A program made the position numbers and the translations under genes. A stretch of 64,000 bases of DNA, from the NCBI GenBank assembly GCA_963930775.1, contig OZ005689.1, positions 558,001 to 622,000 of the forward strand. The letters are read 5' to 3'. The notes beneath the pieces were generated by a model that was not told the origin of the DNA, did no database searches, and saw only the letters and a program-made list of their open reading frames with translations. Positions 21,149 through 39,992 of the stretch are shown piece after piece; the stretch's first letter is position 1; each line of letters starts with the position of its first letter. Origin of the DNA: Cliona cf. orientalis. Lineage: Eukaryota; Porifera; Demospongiae; Clionaida; Clionaidae.

Positions 21149-22130
21149 TAGATTATTACCTACTTGGAACAAAGTTGTTATTAGTTGTCAAGTTTTGTCC
21201 TTGAATAATATAATTGAGTTCTCAAAGCTTTAAATATAATGCACATGTTTACATGTCATGTCAGCAAACATACATGTATACTGTAGCTCTGAACTACCTA
21301 TAGCTACACAATATCATCTTCTTAACCATTTTTCTCACATAATCAATTGGTATTTTTCTGCATGTTATAATTAAGAGAAATCCTGATGTTTCCTAAGGGT
21401 GGTGGTTAATTCACTTTTGATTGATACTGAGTAGTTATTACCCCATGCGTATGCACAAAGGATAAAGCATGCAATCAGTTTTGTCTGTCATCGTCTGTCA
21501 TCTGTTGTCTTTCGGTACGAAAATTGTCATCTCAATATCTTGGCATCTGAGCAATGGCAAAAAACTTACTTGCGTTTGCTTCGAATCTTATGGTAATTAA
21601 GATGTACAGGCACTACAAATTGTGTTTCCTACTGGCCATGCCTATCAACCATACCTATAGCTCTTTCTACGCATGCACACAAAACTGGTAAGGAACTGAC
21701 AGGTAAAGGTTGCCAATGAATGCATGCTACAGATCTACACATGTAGATAGAGGTATTATATTATATCAGCATTCAAGTCTCAGATAGGATGCAGCACGAG
21801 GTAAAGCGCACGGAGTATGCGCCCTAGAGAAGTCTAGTTGATCCTGCCGTCCCTACTTGCTTTTACTTGTTTTGTAAACTTGCATTATAATAACATGTAA
21901 TTCATACATGATATGAGTAGTCTAGATGACTTACTTCCACTAGGTACATAAATTCCCGTGGCCGGATCAGTGACTATGTGCACATTGTCAATCAGATTTT
22001 TTGGCAGTAGCTGAAGCAAAGAAACAATGCCACATCCAACTTGCTTGCTGCATTGACAGCAATTTTTGGCTCTTGATTAATTAGTGCAACAGTGCTGGTA
22101 AATGTGGAGAACTACACATACCACATCATA
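21149..22130. other. Intergenic, no gene recognised
   Basis: 3' flank of the oxidoreductase and AT-rich spacer. No repeat structure or coding homology recognised. Confidence 0.3.
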
Positions 22131-22338
22131 TACCATATAGCGGAAAACTTTCGTAGGAAAAAATATTCACGAATTTCGTGGTTTGGAGCCACCTGTGAAA
22201 GTTTTCTCCACAAAAATGTGGGCATTCCATACCAACCTATGATTGATTTTAGCATTCCGCAAAAGTTTTCTCTGCAAAAGGTCACCTTTTACCAATCCAT
22301 GAAAGTTTTCTCCCTCGAAAGTTTACCGCTACATGGTA
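22131..22338. mobile_element. Short inverted-repeat transposon (MITE) with TA ends
   Basis: About 204 bp between TA dinucleotides at 22131 and 22337. The ends are inverted copies: left CCATATAGCGGAAAACTTTC, right (reverse complement) CCATGTAGCGGTAAACTTTC. Several internal GAAAGTTTTCTCC words are present. A TA target duplication and non-coding interior fit a Tc1/mariner-class non-autonomous element. Confidence 0.8.
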
Positions 22339-22863
22339 ATACAAGTACATGTACATACATGGTCCGAAGTACAACAATGTTTGGCCCCTGGACATTGGCA
22401 GCTTCAAGTCACTCTACTGTGTAATGTACAATGTGACTGTCCATAGCTTTAAATCAGTATAGCTTAGCCTTGTTTCCAGGCTACCTGATCTTCTTCAACG
22501 CGCTCGTGGGGACGAGACGAGGCTAGTATAGCTGTCATCATACATATATGTAGTTATTATAAATGTACACAGACAGTCAATAGGAAACCACCAAAAAACG
22601 TGGTGAAGTTCATTCTTAGAAATGCTTTGTGGCCTTGAAACCTAACATTAGTGCTCTTATAAGACTTTTTCTTGGACACTTCCCTCAGGCAACAGGCAGC
22701 AGTAAACTATATGTACTTTGAGATAAGGAGGGTGAGCTGCCTAGCAACAGCAGACACCTCCACTGCATGCCACATAAGAACTAGTGAGGACCAATCACTC
22801 TACTCACCCTGTGGGTTAGGCCCTGTCAGTTACGTTGCATAACTAGAATTCAGCAGATCTTAC

Positions 22864-23660
22864 CTCTGATAATTTAACAAATTTCCGAGTGCCCAGATGA
22901 GCCATGCCATGGTCAGAGATGATGATGGTGTTCACACACTCCTTCACACCTCTCCTTTCGAGGCCAGCAAACTCGGATACTTTCCACTATGCCATCTATG
23001 TAGACCAGAGAGTCATTGACCTGTGTGAACATGTGCATGTATGTGAGTGTGTGTACATGTACATTGTATGTGTGTTTGTTTGTCATCGCCTAGCAACCAA
23101 AGTTTTATAGGCAAATTGTGGGGTATGCCTAGCAACCACAGTTTTTATGGGCAAATATTACAAGCCATGGGATGTGTGTAGATGATTGTATATACACAAT
23201 GTTACACAACATTATGTACTTTCAAACATGCATCTCTTGCATACCAATTAATTTTATGTCACGTACGATAGAACCATTTTGTGTGCATGAGCTGGTGCAT
23301 GTACATGCATACATTGTACATGTAGCTACTCTTGGTATCATCGTATCATATACACATGTATGTGTGGTACACTTCAACACAGACAATGAATGGAAGGGTT
23401 AGTGGTGCTCTACTACGGCTTAGCTGCTATCATTACTGACATGAGCAAATGTTATGGCCCCATACATGTAGTACATACCACACATGTTAAGCCTTGAGGT
23501 TGAACACAAATTCAACCACCAAACTATACTGTAGCACCTGTGGATGACAATTACATACTCATAACAAACTAGAGCTTCTATATCATTACCACTTTAGAAT
23601 TTGGTCCACCCTCATGTCCAGCATGGTCCACAGGATAGAAATATCCCACCATGTCTGAGG
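22864..23660 (-). pseudogene. Two relic exons of an ENPP-type phosphodiesterase
   Basis: Reverse-strand exon at about 23590-23655 reads DMVGYFYPVDHAGHEGGPNS, ending at a gtaatg donor. The next exon, 22864-23020, starts after an acacag acceptor and reads VNDSLVYIDGIVES, then, after a one-base frameshift, GLERRGVKECVNTIIISDHG followed by MAHLGTRKFVKLSE and a gtaaga donor. D-x-x-GH-x-x-GP-x-S and SDHGMA are metal-binding signatures of ectonucleotide pyrophosphatase/phosphodiesterases. Flanking exons were not found; a Penelope-like element begins about 10-20 bp upstream of the first exon. Phase is conserved across the intron, but the frameshift says it is dead. Confidence 0.65.
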
Positions 23661-23671
23661 TCTATAGGTGA

Positions 23672-24738
23672 ACACGGAAATCCACGGTCATTAAATGTAC
23701 TCAATGGTATAGTCAGAACAGTCTCCCATTCCTAGATGTAAGAGTAACAAGAGACCCTTCCACCCTCACGATCAAAACTGAGGTCTATCGCAAACCCACC
23801 CACACGGACCGCTACCTGAATTTCCGCTCCTACCACCCTCCTAATGTAAAACATGGCATCATCCGCACCTTGGTACATCGGGCCGAAATGATCTGCAGTG
23901 ACAGTGAATCCCTGGAACGTGAAAAGCAACATCTTGCCACAGTATTCAAAAATAACGGCTACCCAACGGTCAGCATCAGGAAAGGGACGCACATCAGAAA
24001 GAAGAATGACATAGAAGAAGATAACACCAAAGCAGTCACCTCCATCCCCTATGTCAGAGGAGTAAGCGAGAAGATCAAGAGAATCTGCTCCAAGGTTGGT
24101 ATCAGAGTCATGTTCCGATCGGGAAGAACACTCCGATCCCTCCTCACAAAGGTCAAGCCCAGAATGGACCCCACAGATGCCACCGGAGTAGTGTACCGCA
24201 TCCCCTGTATGGACTGTGACCGCTCATACATTGGGGAAACCTGCAGAACACTAAATGTACGACTAAAGGAACACCAACGCTGCTGTAGGAACCTCGAGTC
24301 ACAGAAATCAGCTGTAGCACAGCATGCCATTGAGGAGGATCACAGGATAGACTGGGACCAAAGCACAGTCATAGATAGGGAACAGAAATGGCATAGGAGA
24401 AGACTCAAAGAAGCCCTACACATCAGAACACACAACAACTTCAATCAGGACCAGGGGCTTGCAATAAGTCCCATATGGCATAGTGATATTTCAGCCACCT
24501 GAGTGACAACTTTTAACACCTAGGCAGCCACCTGTCCAGCACTCTAACACCTTAAATACATGCCAACCGCCATTCATTTCCCTTCACACCTATCAATTTC
24601 CTCCTGTCACCCTCACACCCTATCAGTATTTAAGCTGTGTTTTGCCTAATTATTCTGCATTGACCTGATGAAGACCTAGCTATTATGGTCGAAACGTTGT
24701 CATATTAAAGTTTTATTGTCGTGTGACAGTCCAATAAA
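23672..24738 (+). mobile_element. 5'-truncated Penelope-like retroelement (RT end + GIY-YIG)
   Basis: One open frame from about 23672 to 24502. It begins inside the reverse transcriptase C-terminal part (NSLPFLDVRVTRDPS, VYRKPTHTDRYLNF, YHPPNVKHGIIRTLVHRA). It then carries a GIY-YIG endonuclease-like domain (VYRIPCMDCDRSYIGETCRT, LNVRLKEH). RT followed by GIY-YIG is the Penelope-like element order. An untranslated tail with GTCGAAACGTTG follows, ending at CCAATAAA (24731-24738). The catalytic RT part is missing, as in most copies truncated at the 5' end. No stop interrupts the remaining frame, so the insertion is fairly young. Confidence 0.85.
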
Positions 24739-25599
24739 GTGTAGCTCTACTTATAGGCTACAAAATTGTGTGCTAGAATGGCAAAAGTGCTGCAAAGCAC
24801 GCAGAGCATGTGCTCCAGAGAGCTGTAGTAGTCGTAGCGATTCAATCATAATGTAGCGAACCTTTTTTTGTCTGACTCAGCAAATGATGTTTCTAGTATT
24901 CCCTAAAATGGACATGTACTCCTAGAGCTATACTACTCATCAAATTAGCATTTCTAGCCCCCTGAATTTGCAAACTATCCAGAGTTATGACATAAACAGG
25001 TATGTATAATGCCACAATAATGTAGTTGATAAATTATTAGTGAGGCATTATATACATGCATGGGCTATGGGCTGCTGAAGACCGATGAATGATCAATGTG
25101 TAAATATAAATCACACATGATGTTTTAATGCATTCATGCACCCATTTTAATAAAGCAGTGTCAGCATCTCAACTCAGATATTCATCAATTTTAGACTTGC
25201 ACCTCGGGATTTTTAAAGCTTGCATGATGCTCCTGGTCTGCTCTTTGCACTGTTAAATGTAGAGCATGCGCAGGTACAATTTATTGGACCTGCATGTACG
25301 CCACACTCCTCGAGCTCACTGCAGGCAGTAGGTACATTGTAAGAGGGTCAGAAAGACTGGTGATGTTCTTGTTCCACTCGAACGTCGATACTATAGTGCA
25401 GGATGATCTAAATAGGTACGACAGAAAAATAGTTACCCAGTCCAGCTTGCGTAGTCTTGCTGGCCAGTGACGTTCTCGCTTTGCTCCAATGTCGATAATA
25501 ATATATAATATAGTACTGGTCTCTTTAAATTTCGATAAATCAGCAGCTCAGCTGCCATACTCTCCATAGCAGCTTGGCAAAAAAAAAAAAAAAAAAATA
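24739..25599. other. Intergenic, no gene recognised
   Basis: AT-rich spacer between the Penelope-like element and the kinase-flank relic. A 19-nt A run lies at 25579-25597, at the edge of the relic copy. Confidence 0.3.
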
Positions 25600-26800
25600 G
25601 AAAAACAGTGTATTTTGGGAAAATTAGGTATAGTATACAACAAATTTCAAGTCCCAAACTAGAGATACACTGTATATCAACACAATGTCATAATAATTAA
25701 AATTTTATTATAGATTAAATAATAACACAACGTTGCATAAATTCTAATAAAGCAAAAGAAAAACACTACTCAGCGCTATTAAGGCCTGGGTCAGTGTGGG
25801 ATGCATGGTATTTACTGACAACTTGAATGCTGTATATTTCAGCATCAGTACATCCTATGAACTTCTGTTATGCATCAACAGAAAGTTTGATCTTCACCCT
25901 TTCTTGTAATTAAATTATGTTAATTAATTCCGGGCCATGACGTCACAGTGGGCGTGGTCATGAATGTATGTTTGTAAACAAAATCGAAAAAGGCGGCATA
26001 TATGCACGGGTCTGAGGCCGACCTTAACAATTCCATGCAGTTCATATCATAGTGTACTAACATCTCACAGTATAGATTAGCTAGCTATTACTTACGTTTC
26101 GAGAAATGGCGTGAAATGTACATTCTTGGGTGTATCCAACAGCATAGTTCGTATTGAAACTCAGCGATAGTAGGTTCTTTCACAAATCTACACTGTGATA
26201 TTATAAAACTACTTGATCTTAACCTATCTAGCCTCTCAACTTGATCTCCAGTCCTCTCTTTATATGCCGCCTAGCTGTACTACTACTAACTAGCTAACTG
26301 CAGCTCATTCGTCATGTGACCGAGTGGCCACGCCCACTTCAATAATTCAGTTTTTGAACAATTCTGGTCAAAATCGAGCAAGTCAGACGGTCTCTACTGC
26401 TGAAATCAACACAGGTAAGCTACTAAACATAGCGCATGTCACAATAATAGGACAATACAGCTATAAGAGCGAGAATATGATCGCTCGCTATTGTTTACTT
26501 GGCACGGTCGGTCATATGACCACCGTAGTTACCATAGAAACAAGTTCATGAATATGATTAACCCTTGCCCGTACGTGACCCAGGCCTTAACTGCGCTGAG
26601 TACCTTAATCAGAGTTGACAACTACACTTGATCACATAGCTATGTAGCATAAAGAAGTGCAAGTGTAGCTAGCTAGCTATAAGACTGAGCGGAAAACGAT
26701 CTTTATGATAGCTAATTTGTTCTGTAGCTAAATGTGTAGTTAATATGCATAAGCAGATCTAAACAGCACCCACTAGAATCAACACCCCATCCAAAGTATA
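25600..26800 (+). repeat. Inverted copy of a kinase-Kelch upstream flank
   Basis: The plus strand at 25600-25768 and 26601-26800 matches, in reverse, the region upstream of the kinase-Kelch gene at 44827-47283. Shared words include ACAACAAATTTCAAGTCCCA, AATTCTAATAAAGCAAAAGA, GACAACTACACT, TGATCACATAGCTATGT and CAGCACCCACTAGAATCAA. The two halves are separated by a transposon (25769-26600). The coding relic at 26801-27016 continues directly. Confidence 0.8.
25769..26600. mobile_element. 832-bp TA-flanked inverted-repeat transposon
   Basis: Terminal inverted repeats of 25 nt with two mismatches (left begins CTCAGCGCTATTAAGGCCTG, right end is its reverse complement), flanked by TA at 25767-25768 and 26601-26602. 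The paralogous flank upstream of the 44.8-kb kinase gene reads straight through one TA (gcTAccttaatcag), giving an unoccupied-site comparison. No transposase was recognised inside; it is a non-autonomous Tc1/mariner-class element. Confidence 0.85.
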
Positions 26801-27016
26801 GAAGCAGATTACATTCAAACCATCCAACTTTTCAAAGAGCAGCCCTTGGTATTCGATCTTATGGAAAAGTGTGTAAAGCAAAATGTGATGACCTCCTCTG
26901 CTGCTATATACATGAAACTCTCTTTGATCCAACCATCCAGCAGCTAATAGCACTTCAGAGAGATAATAAGTTACCAATGAAGAGGTTTGAGCATTAGTGT
27001 GGATTCCTGAGCATAC
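26801..27016 (+). pseudogene. N-terminal relic of a kinase-Kelch gene
   Basis: Plus strand matches the first 80 or so codons of the kinase-Kelch genes (CAGATTACATTCAAACCATC, TCTTATGGAAAAGTGTGTAA, CATGAAACTCTCTTTGATCC, AAGAGGTTTGAGCA). The ATG region is deleted and the frame is broken by indels and a TAG after the RFE-H equivalent. It breaks off near 27016 and is followed by the second copy of the dispersed repeat. Confidence 0.85.
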
Positions 27017-27023
27017 AAATGAA

Positions 27024-27232
27024 TTGGCCACAGACATAAGTTTAGGGACAGTATAGGACCTGGAGCTGCTACGTATAAAATATTATGCTGAGTTAGCAGA
27101 CTGTGGGGGAGATGGAGGAAGCTGTGGAGCTGTCATTCTCATTAGAGACAAACTCCTTTGCAACCGCGTTCCTTAGAGAAATCATTATAATATTATTATA
27201 GTCATGTTACAGATAGATCGGAGCACATTATC
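27024..27232 (+). repeat. Dispersed repeat, copy 2
   Basis: Diverged copy of the block at 305-509 with shared GTTTAGGGACAGTATAGGAC, CTGTCATTCTCATTAGAGAC and CTTAGAGAAATCAT. It retains VELSFSLETNSFATAFLREI in one frame. It adjoins a kinase-Kelch relic, as copy 1 lies near one. Confidence 0.6.
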
Positions 27233-27510
27233 ATTCACTGAGATTCTTCCCTTCTTGTCCAGCCACCGTGACTTACAGTGTACGTTACTATTGCCTAAAA
27301 TTAATGACATTGTGCAGAAATGTAAAAATATAATAATATAATCATGATATTGATTCTTTTTCATGATTAAGACTTAACTAGCATGGACCAGATGTGCACA
27401 TAACAGGAAAAAATATATTATAAGACATACATGCAGATATCAACAGAGGCAGGTGTTTTGTATGCATGTATAATAATATTATACTGTATTAGAGTTTGAT
27501 TATTTCAAGT

Positions 27511-30500
27511 TCAAGTTTTTGGCTTCTTCACCGGTCTGTATGAGAATAAACATATGCAGTAATATTCATTAAAATGTCTTTAATTTTGCATCATGTCATG
27601 CAAGCTACCGACGACCATTACCAAACATAAGCGACCTTTACCAATTGTGGTACATTCCATGAGAGTATGCTACACCATACCTGTATGTTCCCACGACAAC
27701 AGCGTGGTCTCTTTCATAGGGTTCAAGGGTGAGCTGTTCCTGAGGCTTCAGTTTGTCTGCTTGTAGCTTCTTTATCTCACCAGCAAACACCTTGGCTGGC
27801 TCAGCCGTTGAGTCAATGCAGTTAGCCTGCAGAGAAAGTAGACGGAAATTCAATGTCCACCCTCCCACTTACTCTCTCCTCTTCCTCCCTCCACCATCCA
27901 AGACTAAGCAAAGTGCACATACTTCCCCCACCCCTCATCTCTCTCTTTCTCCCTCTCTCTCCTCTTACCTTGATAGAGATGACAAAATGTCCTTGATTCT
28001 TGAGGAAGTTTTGAGCATTAATGGAGACAATTCTGGCTTGATCTGGTTGTGCCACGTCAGCAAATATGACATCCACCATACCTGCAGTGTCCATAATCCG
28101 TACAGTCAGTATTCAGTATAATGTCACAGTTGATCCCAACAAAGTGTACAAATGCATGTAAGGTGGCTTTATAGCAGTAGAAACTAAGACAAAGCATCTT
28201 GATACACTAGTACAAATTGGAAGTTTTCTTCGATATTGACTTTAGCATACACGTGATTATGCACTTCAATGTTTTGTGAATTAATTGCCATGTATGGCAC
28301 GTTTACGTGACCGACGCATGTACCATTCCATAATCCGTATAGTCAGTATGCAAAATACTACCAACCAAATGCACATAAGATGTCTTTACAGCAGTGAAAG
28401 GAGAAACTAGAATTTGATACACGAGTACAAACTAAGTTTTCTTCGATACCAACATTAGCATGCACGTGATTATGAATTTCGATGTTTTGTACATTACCAT
28501 GTATGGTACGTTTATGTTACTAATGCCTGACTTGCATAATATAAAACTTGCACATAAAAATGATAAAACTCAATACCCTTCGCTTCTAAATACTAATACT
28601 GACTGACTCACCAACAAGCATTCTATACTTGTGAGGGTGTCTTGCATCCTCAATGATGGGGATGATGTTGGTTCTCTTCTTGGCAACATTGATGAGATCC
28701 CGCCCCGAGCGATGGGAGAACTCAACAGCATACACAAGACCATCCTACATTATACAGGGAGGTGAAAGGTCAAATCAAGGACAATCTGAATATAAAATCT
28801 TAGGTATAAAATTCATCATAATCCATGAAACTTGAAATTTTGCTGGAAAATATCTTGTGGGTCATACAGTAGTCTAGCACCAGATTAAACTCGAAGACAA
28901 ATGTGTTTATGCTAATAGAACGGAAGCTAAAAAATAATTACAATTTTAAATTTTGTGCGATTTTCTGGCAAAGGTCATCACATGCTCCATTAAAGGCACT
29001 GTATCGGCATATAGTGGATAAAAATAGAAACCGTGACGTTTTTTGTATTTATCTGGGCCAGGAAAATGGGAAAGTCCGTATATGTGCTCCATGTATTGTG
29101 GTTTTGTGACGTTGGGATCATGCCACTTGCCCATGCCTGACTGGCTGCGCCCGCGATCGGGCGAGAGAGCTAGTGAAATCGACATCGCGAAAATATTGAG
29201 CAAATGTTTCTGAAAATAGTAACACGCAGCCTTATATCCTGATACAGTGCCCTTTAGATACTCTTGCGCTAATTAGATCATGCATTCTATTAGCATAAAC
29301 ACGGTACACACAGGGACAAAGAGAGAGAAAGAAAACATTAATGAGGTGAGAGAGAGGGGGCAAACTTACAGGTCCGACGATATCTGCGACGTGTGAGACA
29401 GTCGTCCCAGAGGCAGCCCCCAGGTAGAGCACCTTCGCACCCGGCTTAATGTGTATCTTGTCAACACCTCCCAATATGGCCGCTGCCAGCTTACTTCTGA
29501 ATGGGTTCCACACTCTGTACTCCACCTTCATGCCAGGCTCTTCTCCCTATATAGGTGCATGCATGCATGCATGCAGGGAATATTGAAGGATTATCAATTA
29601 TTGTTGGTTCTTTAGGAGCAGGGGGGATCAGATAATATGGTCCAGTACTTGTGTGCTATTCACTTAAGAAACAATCTGAGGGATGAAACACCTCTGTGCT
29701 CCCTACCATCTAATGTAAAGGAAGCACACGTTTGCAGTAATAGGTATATATGTGCATTTGAGATTTAGCACAGAGATTTTCCATCCCTCAGGTTGATTCC
29801 CCCTCCATGGAGTTTGTAAGTGTACACAAAGAATAGTACACAAAGCATATCTGATTTATGAAAAGGATTAAGTCTTACGAGTTATAATATCCGAGGGGGA
29901 AAAGGCTAAAGCAGTGCTACTGCTCACAAAATTGTTTGGGTATGGGTGCATTTATAATCAATGTCCAGGTGATGAATGGAAGAATATGAAGATCCCTAGC
30001 GATCCAGAGCTAAATGATTAAACTATCATGTATGAAATTCTCACCTCAACAGATATCTTCTTCTCTCCATAGACGGTCTCTCCAGGTACGAGGTTCTTAG
30101 TGACGAGGGCATCCTCCCTGCCCCTGGCAATAAATACCCCCTCGTGTCGATGGGGCTCAATGATCACACGGCTACCTCCTCTCATTCCCCCTCTCCCCCG
30201 TCCTCCCCCTCGGCCACGACCGGGGCTCTTGAACCCACCACCACGCCCACCACCGCGACCACCACGCCCACCGCCTCCTCGACCAAATCCACCTCTACCT
30301 CCGCCGCCTCCTCTACCGCCACGCCCACCACCACGCCCACCTCCACGACCAAAACCTCCACCTGAAGAGACAAAGACAAAAGCGTAAAAATTCAAGTATT
30401 TGTCAAATGGACCATGCTCAATGAAAAAAAAAAAAACCCAGTGGGATCTCTCTATAGGAAGCATAAATTATATTCCTGGAGCAGATCAAAGTGACTGAAA

Positions 30501-30663
30501 GAAGGTGATCTATAGTTTACAGGAAATATGGCCAGGATTGTGCACATGGAAGCAGCGTTTCTTCAGAGAGAGTCTTATGGAGCCTTTTTGTGGAGATATT
30601 TCCACCATGCAAATCCACAGCAAGCAGGTATCATAAATTTTATTACTTACCTGGCCTTCCCAT
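27511..30663 (-). CDS. FBL: Fibrillarin, rRNA 2'-O-methyltransferase (7 exons)
   Basis: Coding exons on the minus strand: 30663-30651, 30361-30045, 29546-29370, 28744-28612, 28081-27969, 27826-27681, 27535-27511. All introns are GT-AG and phases agree, giving 924 nt, 307 aa. The N-terminus is a Gly/Arg-rich (GAR) domain (about 1-70), followed by [17 protein letters not shown] and the AdoMet-binding motif [15 protein letters not shown] (about 148-162). Further landmarks are [59 protein letters not shown] and the end [10 protein letters not shown]. Fibrillarin is the nucleolar methylase of box C/D snoRNPs, modifying pre-rRNA ribose 2'-OH, and also methylates a histone H2A glutamine. The first coding exon is only 13 nt and the last 25 nt. 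Head to head with the DYRK1 gene. Confidence 0.95.
28090..28530. repeat. 237-bp tandem duplication inside fibrillarin intron 4
   Basis: TCCATAATCCGTA at 28090 and again at 28327 starts two diverged direct copies (period 237). Shared landmarks include TTTTCTTCGATA, CACGTGATTATG and CATGTATGG(C/T)ACGTTTA. The first copy begins 9 nt from the exon 5 acceptor. Confidence 0.75.
28903..29302. mobile_element. 400-bp inverted-repeat element in fibrillarin intron 3
   Basis: Perfect 18-nt terminal inverted repeats: GTGTTTATGCTAATAGAA at 28903-28920 and its reverse complement at 29285-29302. The interior is non-coding. No convincing target-site duplication was found, so the true ends may be slightly different. 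Confidence 0.65.
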
Positions 30664-30950
30664 GTTAGTTCTGCAAGTAAAAAGCCTCTACGATCACCAG
30701 AAAGGCACACGATGTATCGTACACACTTCACTGCTCACCCAGACCATGTGACTTCTACGCATGCGCAGTATACCCAGAATTCATCAGCCGGACGCATTTC
30801 CCGTGTGAGAATTTAGCCACAAGTATAATCTGTTGTGATCAGGACTTTTTGGCGGGCTTTCTCACCTACAAGACCGCCTCTATTTGAACTTTCTATCGCG
30901 TAGAAAGCCACGGAAGGTGCAAAAGAAAGTCCTACTGCCTTCTACGAAGA
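30664..30950. promoter_or_regulatory. Probable bidirectional promoter, fibrillarin / DYRK1
   Basis: Region between the fibrillarin ATG (30663, minus) and the presumed non-coding first exon of the DYRK1 gene (plus). ACGCATGCGCAG at 30756-30767 resembles the NRF-1 consensus common in CpG-type bidirectional promoters, and ACCATGTGAC at 30743-30752 is E-box-like. No TATA box was seen for either gene. Confidence 0.45.
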
Positions 30951-32546
30951 GCCGGGAAACTTCAAACACTCGAAACAAGTACAAGTTTGAGTGAAGAATC
31001 GCTTCGAGCGAACAAGCGTCTCTTTCCCAAGAAGGTAAGGCTTTTGTGTGGTTGGGATAAGCTTAAAAGCTTAATGGTGTGTACCTAAAGCTTAAATAAG
31101 ATGGATCGGGGTCTTATAATGAGTTCTCCGCGTGTCGAAAGACAACTAAAGCTTTGTGAAAAGTTGAAAGTGACATCTGGAGGTCGTTCAGCGACTCGAG
31201 TCAAGGCGCCATCCGCCATCTTGTTTCCCGTTGCCCGAAGCTACTAGGCTTGGATAAGCCTCAAAGCGGTTTTGAAGCTCAGAAGTTACCTCCCACCATC
31301 TACCAGAAGCTGACTTGATGAAGCGCTGCTGACGGGTGATCGTTTCAGCTGGTCTTGGGAACGACCTGTTCAAGAAGACATTTTGAAAAATCATGGCGTG
31401 TTTGTTGGAGTATACTCGACGGACTTGTGGGCTAATGAATGTTGAAATGAGGCTTGTTTCCAATCTCACTGATAAACAAGGAGGAAATAACAAACACCGA
31501 AATGGCCTACTAGAGTAAAAAAATGAAGTTCAAAATTTGAATTTCTAGGAAGGAGTAAGAGAATACCAAAGCTATTATAAACACTTGTATATGTGGGGAA
31601 GATTCAGAGAAAGAGAGAAAGAAGTAGTAATTGATCTGTATCGCTATCAAACAAACAATTGGTTGCCATGACATGCGATTAGAAATAGCAGGGCTTCCCG
31701 GTCCCTGCCACACTTACTTAGCCTATCAAAACACCACCAGAGCCCTTGTCACATAAAAAAAACCACTTCCAAAAAAATTTCGTCAACTCCACTCAAAACA
31801 TGTAGCTACGTATGCAGCCAACCCACTCCAACTAGTAATTTCCTCTCATGGGGCATCAGCTGACACGAGCGAGTTATGGACATACCTACAATCACATGTG
31901 CTAATGGAGTACCTCTCAAATATGGCAATGTTTGGAAATGGCACAACCGATAATTCCAAGTCTATGTACATAAATTTTTACATAACTAGGGCCCACTGAG
32001 TTGAGACTGAGTACCAATTAGTTGGCACGGGGTATTTCCTTTCTGAAGTAGAATTAGAGCAAGCAGGGCCGTTTTGTAAAGTTACCGTTTTTGGATTCCC
32101 TACATAATAATTAGTATGTATGTGCCCCATATTATGTGTGTGTTTGGTGTGGGTTTGGGGAGAATGTGTGGACTTCTATAGCACAGGAAATGCCAACATC
32201 CCAGCGGGAGGAAATGATAAACACACACACACACACACGCTTGACCACGACCACACACACAAAGAAAAGTGGCACACACACATAAGTATACGCTTATTAT
32301 TGTAGTATTCTATGCACTGGGGAAATGGTGGGGAGATATATTTCATGTTGTGTTGATTTAGTGGTTTGAATTTAATTTCCTTATCTCTTTAGACAAAGTT
32401 TACTCTGAAGGTTATACAACTATTGTAAGCATATTCGTACACTTTATCTCCTCCCTCTCTCTCTCTCTTTCCCCCCTCACTCATACACAGGTTCCCCCCT
32501 TGCCCTCTTTATTATTCTTGCTAGCTCCGTGCACAAGCAAGTAGAG
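30951..32546 (+). other. Presumed 5'UTR exon and first intron of the DYRK1 gene
   Basis: A consensus donor (CCCAAGAAG/gtaagg) at 31034/31035 and an acceptor (tacacag) ending at 32490 bracket an intron of about 1.45 kb. A 57-nt untranslated piece then leads to the ATG at 32547. (CA)n near 32220-32240 and no coding homology inside. The exon start is not defined by sequence alone. Confidence 0.45.

Positions 32547-39992
<7,446 letters not shown>

Noticed and set aside
24049-24330. Minus-strand open frame over the Penelope-like element
   Set aside because: Antisense of the GIY-YIG-containing frame.
27638-27700. Read-through C-terminus MYHNW for fibrillarin
   Set aside because: A splice donor in TACAG/gtatgg and a downstream acceptor give the conserved ending YRPVKKPK, which fits the family better.
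30100-30387. Pro/Arg-rich and Thr/Ser-rich open frames on the plus strand
   Set aside because: Antisense of the Gly/Arg-rich domain of fibrillarin exon 2; low-complexity composition keeps all frames open.
27511-30663. Box C/D snoRNA genes in the fibrillarin introns
   Set aside because: Expected by analogy, but no clear C box, D box and terminal stem set was found in any intron.
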